Shown one piece after another: positions 7,925 through 11,284 of a DNA stretch of 11,284 bases. Below the pieces are notes generated by a model. That model made no database searches and was not told where the DNA came from. It worked only from the letters and a program-made list of their open reading frames with translations. How positions within the stretch are numbered: position 1 is the stretch's first letter; every line of letters starts with the position of its first letter. Position numbers and translations under genes: made by a program. Source of the DNA: Deltaproteobacteria bacterium. Its GTDB lineage: Bacteria; Bdellovibrionota_C; UBA2361; OMII01. The DNA is taken from positions 1 through 11,284 of the forward strand of contig JALRCK010000041.1 of NCBI GenBank assembly GCA_023262305.1. Reading direction: 5' to 3'.

Positions 7925-8206
7925 ACCGCCTAAAAGTAGCCCCGAAACTCACAACATGGGTTGAAACTTTCGCCGAAAGTAGGATAGAAAAGCCCCCTGC
8001 TCCAGTCGGTATTTCATCTCCGTTGTGGCCGCAGATTGAATCGAAAAAGCGCCGAGGGAACTAGGTAACCACCTGAAAAGCTTAGTTAAGCTTGCTCCCC
8101 CCTGCCTCTCCGTTTGTTCAAGGAGAGGGACTGTATAAGGGGAAGGGCCTCCAGGTGCTTTTCGATGATTTGGGTTGCCCCCCTTTGAGTTGGAGATGAG
8201 CGAAGG

Positions 8207-8242
8207 AAGGAGACGATTTTCTTGAAGTATGTACCCCAGTAG
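8207..8242 (+). promoter_or_regulatory. Ribosome site with a six-codon TTG mini-frame overlapping the start of the 899-codon gene
   Basis: AAGGAG (8207-8212) is the best ribosome site near the gene but stands 16 bases from ATG 8229, too far for normal use. It is nine bases from TTG 8222, which opens a six-codon frame ending at TAG 8240-8242 and overlapping ATG 8229 in another frame. Removing one C from the CCCC run at 8234-8237 would join that TTG to the main frame. This may be translational coupling, a sequencing error or chance. Confidence 0.3.
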
Positions 8243-10928
8243 CTTGCCTGAAGACACAAGTTCCTCCGAAAAAAACTCCTCGCAGCCGCATGAGGGTGAG
8301 CTGATGCAGGTTGATGGCGCCGCTCCACTCAAGGTTGCCAAGAGCGGACCGAGCTCGGCTCCCTCGAAGCTCTCTCGTGCTTTGACCGTGCGTGAATCTC
8401 GCCCGATGAATGCATCTGAGGTTCGTCGCGTTATGAACGAGCGATCTGATGCTCTGCAAGCTTTTGTTGCTCCCCTCGAGGAGGAGATTCGACGAGCTGC
8501 GAAATATCGGAGTAGGGCTCGTCGTACGAGTGCAGTTGCTATCTCCAAGGTTGCTGAGCTTGTACTCAAAATAGTGCGACAGATTGCGCACCGCGAGACA
8601 GGTCGATTTACGCTCGAACCGAACGTACCCCTGTTGTTGAGCTCAATCTACGCAGGCTCAGTTGAAGCAGCTATCGTTGATGGACTGGTTCGCCGTGCGC
8701 AGGCAGCGCTTGCATCTATGGCAACACAGGAGCGCGAGGCATCTCCTCGTGCGAAGGGTTCCTCATCTCACCCAATACTCGCTACTGACTATGACATAAG
8801 CCGCGAACTCGATGAGCTGACGATGTTGTTGCGTTGGTATGTTCGCCGAAAGATGAGCCTTGCAGGTCTTGAGGTAGATCAGATCTCCAAAGGGCTTCAA
8901 TCGGAGGGGTTCTTGGAGCCCTCGTTCGATGAGGAAGATGCAATTTTCGGCTTTGAGGTTCTTCATGACCATCAGGTTTTTGGCACAAAAGGGTGCTTCG
9001 TCATGTGTGGTCTTCGGCTCGTTGGTCACGACGGTCAGCCGTTGTGGCTGCGCGTGTCGTTGCGGTGGAACGGTCGCTCGGTTTCATGTCGGCCGGATTG
9101 GTCGAGTTGGACGGACCCGGGAGGTTCAGAGTCTGGTGAGGTGGCTTGTGAGGTCGTTCCTAATGACGCGCACTTCTGCTCTCTGGTTCCGATTCGACCG
9201 AATGCGCAACGGATCGTTATCGATGAGATTCGCGCGTTCGTTCCATATGCCGCCCTCGATCTTCCAACAGGACGGTGTGATGTGGAGCTTGTCCTCTCTG
9301 TTATCGATGGAAATGGGCGTGAGGTCTTAAGCGCGTCCCGTCCTGACAGTATCTGCGTTCCTCGAAGCGAGTTGATTGGGGCGCACGTTCCAGCTCCCCA
9401 CTCGGTAGGGATGTGGCCCCATGACGTCGTGTCTGGAGACAAAATCTCCGACTTGCGAGTCTCCTCCGGATACAAAGTTGTTGCGGGATGGGAACGTCGT
9501 ACGGTTTCAGTTCAGTTTGATCTCTCCCTGTTCATGCATGCGGGAGAGAGTGTTTTGTTGGAGTGCCGCTTTATAGACGAGAAGGGAGAGATCGTTGAGC
9601 TCTCATCTCTTGGCATCCCGTATGTGGCCTCTGAGCTTAACGTGCCGGTTGAATCTGTTTCGTCATATCGCTATCGCAGAGTTCTCCACCCTCGTGGTGC
9701 GTGGGCGCACTATCGCGGTCTTCAGATCGATATTCCGGTTGAGTTCTTGTTGTTGCAGGCAGGGGCCCACAATCTCACCTGTGAGGTTGTCATCGTGTCT
9801 TCGGATGAGCGCATCTTGTGTGGCGACATGGGGCTCGTTTCAGTTCACGTTGCAGGGGATAAGGCTAATTCCCAGCCAGCCTCTGACGGCAGCACTCTCA
9901 CAACTGGTGGGGCCTTGGTTCTCTCCCCAGCCGCGAGCATCATCGAGCTAGAATCTATTGAGATCGATCCCTCATGGCGATTTGGCAACGAGGAGGGGGT
10001 CAGGGTGCAGGCAACCTTCTGTCCGAAGAACGCTTCCAAGCAGTTGGCGGATCTTGCTGCGGGGCGAGTCGGAGAGCTCTTCTCTCCGTATCGAGTGGAA
10101 GTTTCGATTGAGCGAGAGGATGGGCACCTCTTACTTCAGGCCTTCTCAGACTCATTAGGAATGAGTTTCAAGCCAGTCACTCGGGGTGTGTGCGTGGAGG
10201 GTCACTCCGGCTTCGCAGAGCATTCAATAGTTGCCAACTTTAAGCGTGAGGAGCTGCTCGGGTGGTATTTCGGCAGCGAGCCTCAACGAGCGAATTCAAA
10301 GATTAGCCTCTTTGCTCGCGTGCGCGCGCTCGCCCTTACCGGGGAGGTTTTCCTCTCTGAGACAAAGGAGTTTTTTGTGCGTCCGCTCACAACCGGTGGG
10401 AAGCAGGTCGTGGATGTCGGGACCCTGGGTCCACAGATTGTGGACATCGTTGCGCACACCTATGTGCAGACGCCTCGAATGTCGTGTCGGGCGCTCTTGA
10501 ATATCCCGCACGGACGCCATCTAGAGGAGGGGATCACGGTAACGTGCTCTCTGATCAAGCCTGATGAGTCGACCGAGAAGATCTTCAAGCATCGATTAGT
10601 AGCTCATCACACCGCCGCGTGGGTGCGGCAGCAGATGGGATTGAGTCAGGTGCCGGTAGAGTTTGAGCATGCGTTGGGAGAGGTCTCCTCAAAGGATCTT
10701 CGAGTGGAGTTTTCGCTCTCCTCAGCCTTCGGTGAGGTCTTACACACTGTGCGTCAGGAGGTGCGATCCGTTGGAATACTCGCGGACGCGCAGGAAAGTC
10801 CCGGTCATGCCGATGTTGATTCTGTGGCAAGTGTTCTCTCTGCAAGTGAGTTGCTCGCAGAAAATGAGAATGACGCCGAGTCAAAAGCCGCATCGCGCGG
10901 GCTCTTTTCGTGGTTTAAGCGCTCCTAG
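8229..10928 (+). CDS. Large protein of unknown function with beta-sandwich-like repeats (899 aa)
   Basis: I do not recognise this protein. It has no signal peptide and no membrane segment, so it is probably cytoplasmic. Residues 1-60 are Ser/Pro-rich and likely disordered. Residues ~60-240 are mostly helical with many charged residues (for example EEEIRRAAKYRSRARR and LTMLLRWYVRRKM). From ~242 to ~860 there are about four beta-rich units of 120-160 residues. Two share a pattern: VIDEIRAFVPYAALDLPTG at ~330-348 and RGLQIDIPVEFLLLQAG at ~496-512, each followed by a hydrophobic strand and a turn with an acidic or DG pair. The last residues, RGLFSWFKRS (890-899), form a basic aromatic tip that could touch a membrane or partner. 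The start is uncertain: an in-frame stop at 8223-8225 bars anything earlier than ATG 8229, but that ATG lacks a well-spaced ribosome site, and ATG 8304 (residue 26) is an alternative. It stands alone on its strand. Base composition matches its neighbours. Confidence 0.85.
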   Translation: MYPSSLPEDTSSSEKNSSQPHEGELMQVDGAAPLKVAKSGPSSAPSKLSRALTVRESRPMNASEVRRVMNERSDALQAFVAPLEEEIRRAAKYRSRARRTSAVAISKVAELVLKIVRQIAHRETGRFTLEPNVPLLLSSIYAGSVEAAIVDGLVRRAQAALASMATQEREASPRAKGSSSHPILATDYDISRELDELTMLLRWYVRRKMSLAGLEVDQISKGLQSEGFLEPSFDEEDAIFGFEVLHDHQVFGTKGCFVMCGLRLVGHDGQPLWLRVSLRWNGRSVSCRPDWSSWTDPGGSESGEVACEVVPNDAHFCSLVPIRPNAQRIVIDEIRAFVPYAALDLPTGRCDVELVLSVIDGNGREVLSASRPDSICVPRSELIGAHVPAPHSVGMWPHDVVSGDKISDLRVSSGYKVVAGWERRTVSVQFDLSLFMHAGESVLLECRFIDEKGEIVELSSLGIPYVASELNVPVESVSSYRYRRVLHPRGAWAHYRGLQIDIPVEFLLLQAGAHNLTCEVVIVSSDERILCGDMGLVSVHVAGDKANSQPASDGSTLTTGGALVLSPAASIIELESIEIDPSWRFGNEEGVRVQATFCPKNASKQLADLAAGRVGELFSPYRVEVSIEREDGHLLLQAFSDSLGMSFKPVTRGVCVEGHSGFAEHSIVANFKREELLGWYFGSEPQRANSKISLFARVRALALTGEVFLSETKEFFVRPLTTGGKQVVDVGTLGPQIVDIVAHTYVQTPRMSCRALLNIPHGRHLEEGITVTCSLIKPDESTEKIFKHRLVAHHTAAWVRQQMGLSQVPVEFEHALGEVSSKDLRVEFSLSSAFGEVLHTVRQEVRSVGILADAQESPGHADVDSVASVLSASELLAENENDAESKAASRGLFSWFKRS

Positions 10929-10945
10929 CTCGCGCGCCTTACGAC

Positions 10946-10997
10946 AGGCGATCCTTCAGCGTCTATTTTGGGGATAGAAAGCCAATCGCTTTTTTTT
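10946..10997 (+). terminator. Putative Rho-independent terminator after the 899-codon gene
   Basis: AGGCGAT (10946-10952) can pair with ATCGCTT (10985-10991, one G-T pair), and inside it TCTAT pairs with ATAGA around TTTGGGG. The outer arm runs directly into eight T (10990-10997). A smaller competing hairpin, CGCCT-TACGAC-AGGCG (10935-10950), shares one arm. It begins 18 bases after the stop codon. The large internal loop makes it imperfect. Confidence 0.5.
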
Positions 10998-11108
10998 GAA
11001 GTCGCATGGGAGATAGACGTACACTCTAGCTATCCTCCGTCGATCCTCACGCCGATTAGATTCGGCTTGAGATGGTTGGGTGATACGGATTCAACAGCGC
11101 GCATTCTG
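10998..11108. other. Short region with no gene, one small hairpin
   Basis: No open frame of note. GCCGA (11051-11055) pairs with TCGGC (11062-11066) around TTAGAT, with no T run on either side. It lies between the putative terminator and the end of the integrase remnant. Confidence 0.35.
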
Positions 11109-11284
11109 TCAGAGCTCATCAATCGGACTCACCACTCGTGGAACTGGGGACCTGGCGACATGTGTGTAGATCATGGTCGTCTTCACAAGGAACACCTACT
11201 TGTGAGAAAAGCGCTACCCGTATTTAGGCCCCACACTACTTCTGCGCCTCTAGCGACTTATCACTTTTGTATGGGGTCTATAGT
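11109..11284 (-). pseudogene. intI: Decayed C-terminal remnant of an integron integrase (tyrosine recombinase), continuing beyond the window
   Basis: The minus strand encodes VKTTMIYTHV followed by eleven residues ending VVSPIDEL and a TGA stop (11111-11109). This is the C-terminal box of integron integrases: the active-site tyrosine (codon 11168-11166) in TTMIYTHV and the late V-x-SP-(L/I)-D-x-L tail, which XerC/XerD lack. The frame is open only from 11195 down; a TAG lies at 11198-11196. Upstream, in a second minus frame, TGT GGG GCC TAA ATA CGG (11235-11218) looks like a mutated SGADIR of the usual SGADIRTVQ-LLGH segment. Further on, 11265-11251 weakly resembles RHSFA. Stops and frame shifts between these pieces mean the gene is dead. 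Intact family members are ~320-340 residues, so most of the gene, if it survives, is to the right. The tyrosine box is convincing; the upstream reconstruction is tentative. Confidence 0.62.

Larger units (their letters stand above)
7851..8228. other. Divergent intergenic region (378 bases) with several inverted repeats
   Basis: This stretch separates the E2 operon from the divergent 899-codon gene. Besides the E2 promoter and ribosome site it holds three clean small inverted repeats: ACTTTC-GCC-GAAAGT (7966-7980), AAGCTTA-GT-TAAGCTT (8078-8093) and CCTCTCC, a ten-base loop, GGAGAGG (8105-8128). None is followed by a T run, so they are not obvious terminators. TATAAG at 8134-8139 could be the -10 element of the plus-strand gene, but no -35 at a good distance is clear. 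The last 100 bases are rich in G and C runs; AAGGGG (8137-8142) could pair with CCCCTT (8180-8185) in the leader RNA. I see no RNA gene or known riboswitch, and the minus-strand frames across it look like antisense shadows. Confidence 0.45.

Noticed and set aside
8078..8093. AAGCTTA-GT-TAAGCTT as a site-specific recombination or attachment site
   Set aside because: No second copy or recombinase gene is nearby; a regulatory palindrome or chance is simpler.
7949..8569. Minus-strand open frame of 206 codons across the divergent region and the start of the 899-codon gene
   Set aside because: More than half is antisense to a longer convincing gene; the product is Ser/Arg-rich with no recognisable motif and no good ribosome site.
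11075..11095. GTTGGGT (11075-11081) and ATTCAAC (11089-11095), matching the GTTRRRY and RYYYAAC core patterns of integron attC sites
   Set aside because: They are in the wrong order and too close for an attC, with no paired L boxes or stem between them; they also lie at the 3' side of the integrase remnant, where no array is expected. The patterns are degenerate enough to arise by chance.

Overview
The window comes from a diderm (Gram-negative) bacterium of moderate G+C. It carries an inner-to-outer-membrane transport protein (TamB plus POTRA domains), a mitochondrial-type single-lipoyl-domain E2, and the remains of an integron integrase. No gene here fixes the phylum. The small RsmI-like methyltransferase resembles the short Bacteroidota-type proteins, and the overall look is that of an uncultured deltaproteobacterial or Bdellovibrionota-like lineage, but that is a guess.

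Left part, minus strand, read from about 7.9 kb down to 1: four genes in the same direction. They are a dihydrolipoyl acyltransferase E2 (7844-6543), lipoyl synthase lipA (6523-5621), a short tetrapyrrole-methylase-family SAM methyltransferase (5605-4880), and after a 150-base gap a very long reading frame (4729 to beyond base 1). A promoter-like sequence with a small palindrome in its spacer lies just upstream of the E2 gene. E2 and LipA are functionally linked, because LipA inserts sulfur into the lipoyl arm of E2.

The long frame is the main discovery candidate. Its first ~1080 residues are a TamB-type protein: an N-terminal membrane anchor, a long beta-rich periplasmic region, and the typical TamB C-terminal domain. 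Without a stop it continues into six POTRA domains, ending where an Omp85 (BamA/TamA-type) beta-barrel should begin, at the window edge. TamB and TamA/BamA are normally separate proteins. Here they appear to be one polypeptide that would span the envelope.

Right part, plus strand: a 378-base divergent intergenic region with several small inverted repeats, then an 899-codon gene of unknown function. Its product looks cytoplasmic, with a helical N-terminal third, several beta-sandwich-like repeats and a basic aromatic C-terminal tip. A probable terminator follows. The last ~175 bases, on the minus strand, hold a decayed C-terminus of an integron integrase with its active-site tyrosine box intact, suggesting an integron scar that may extend beyond the right edge. 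No rRNA, tRNA, CRISPR array or insertion sequence was seen.
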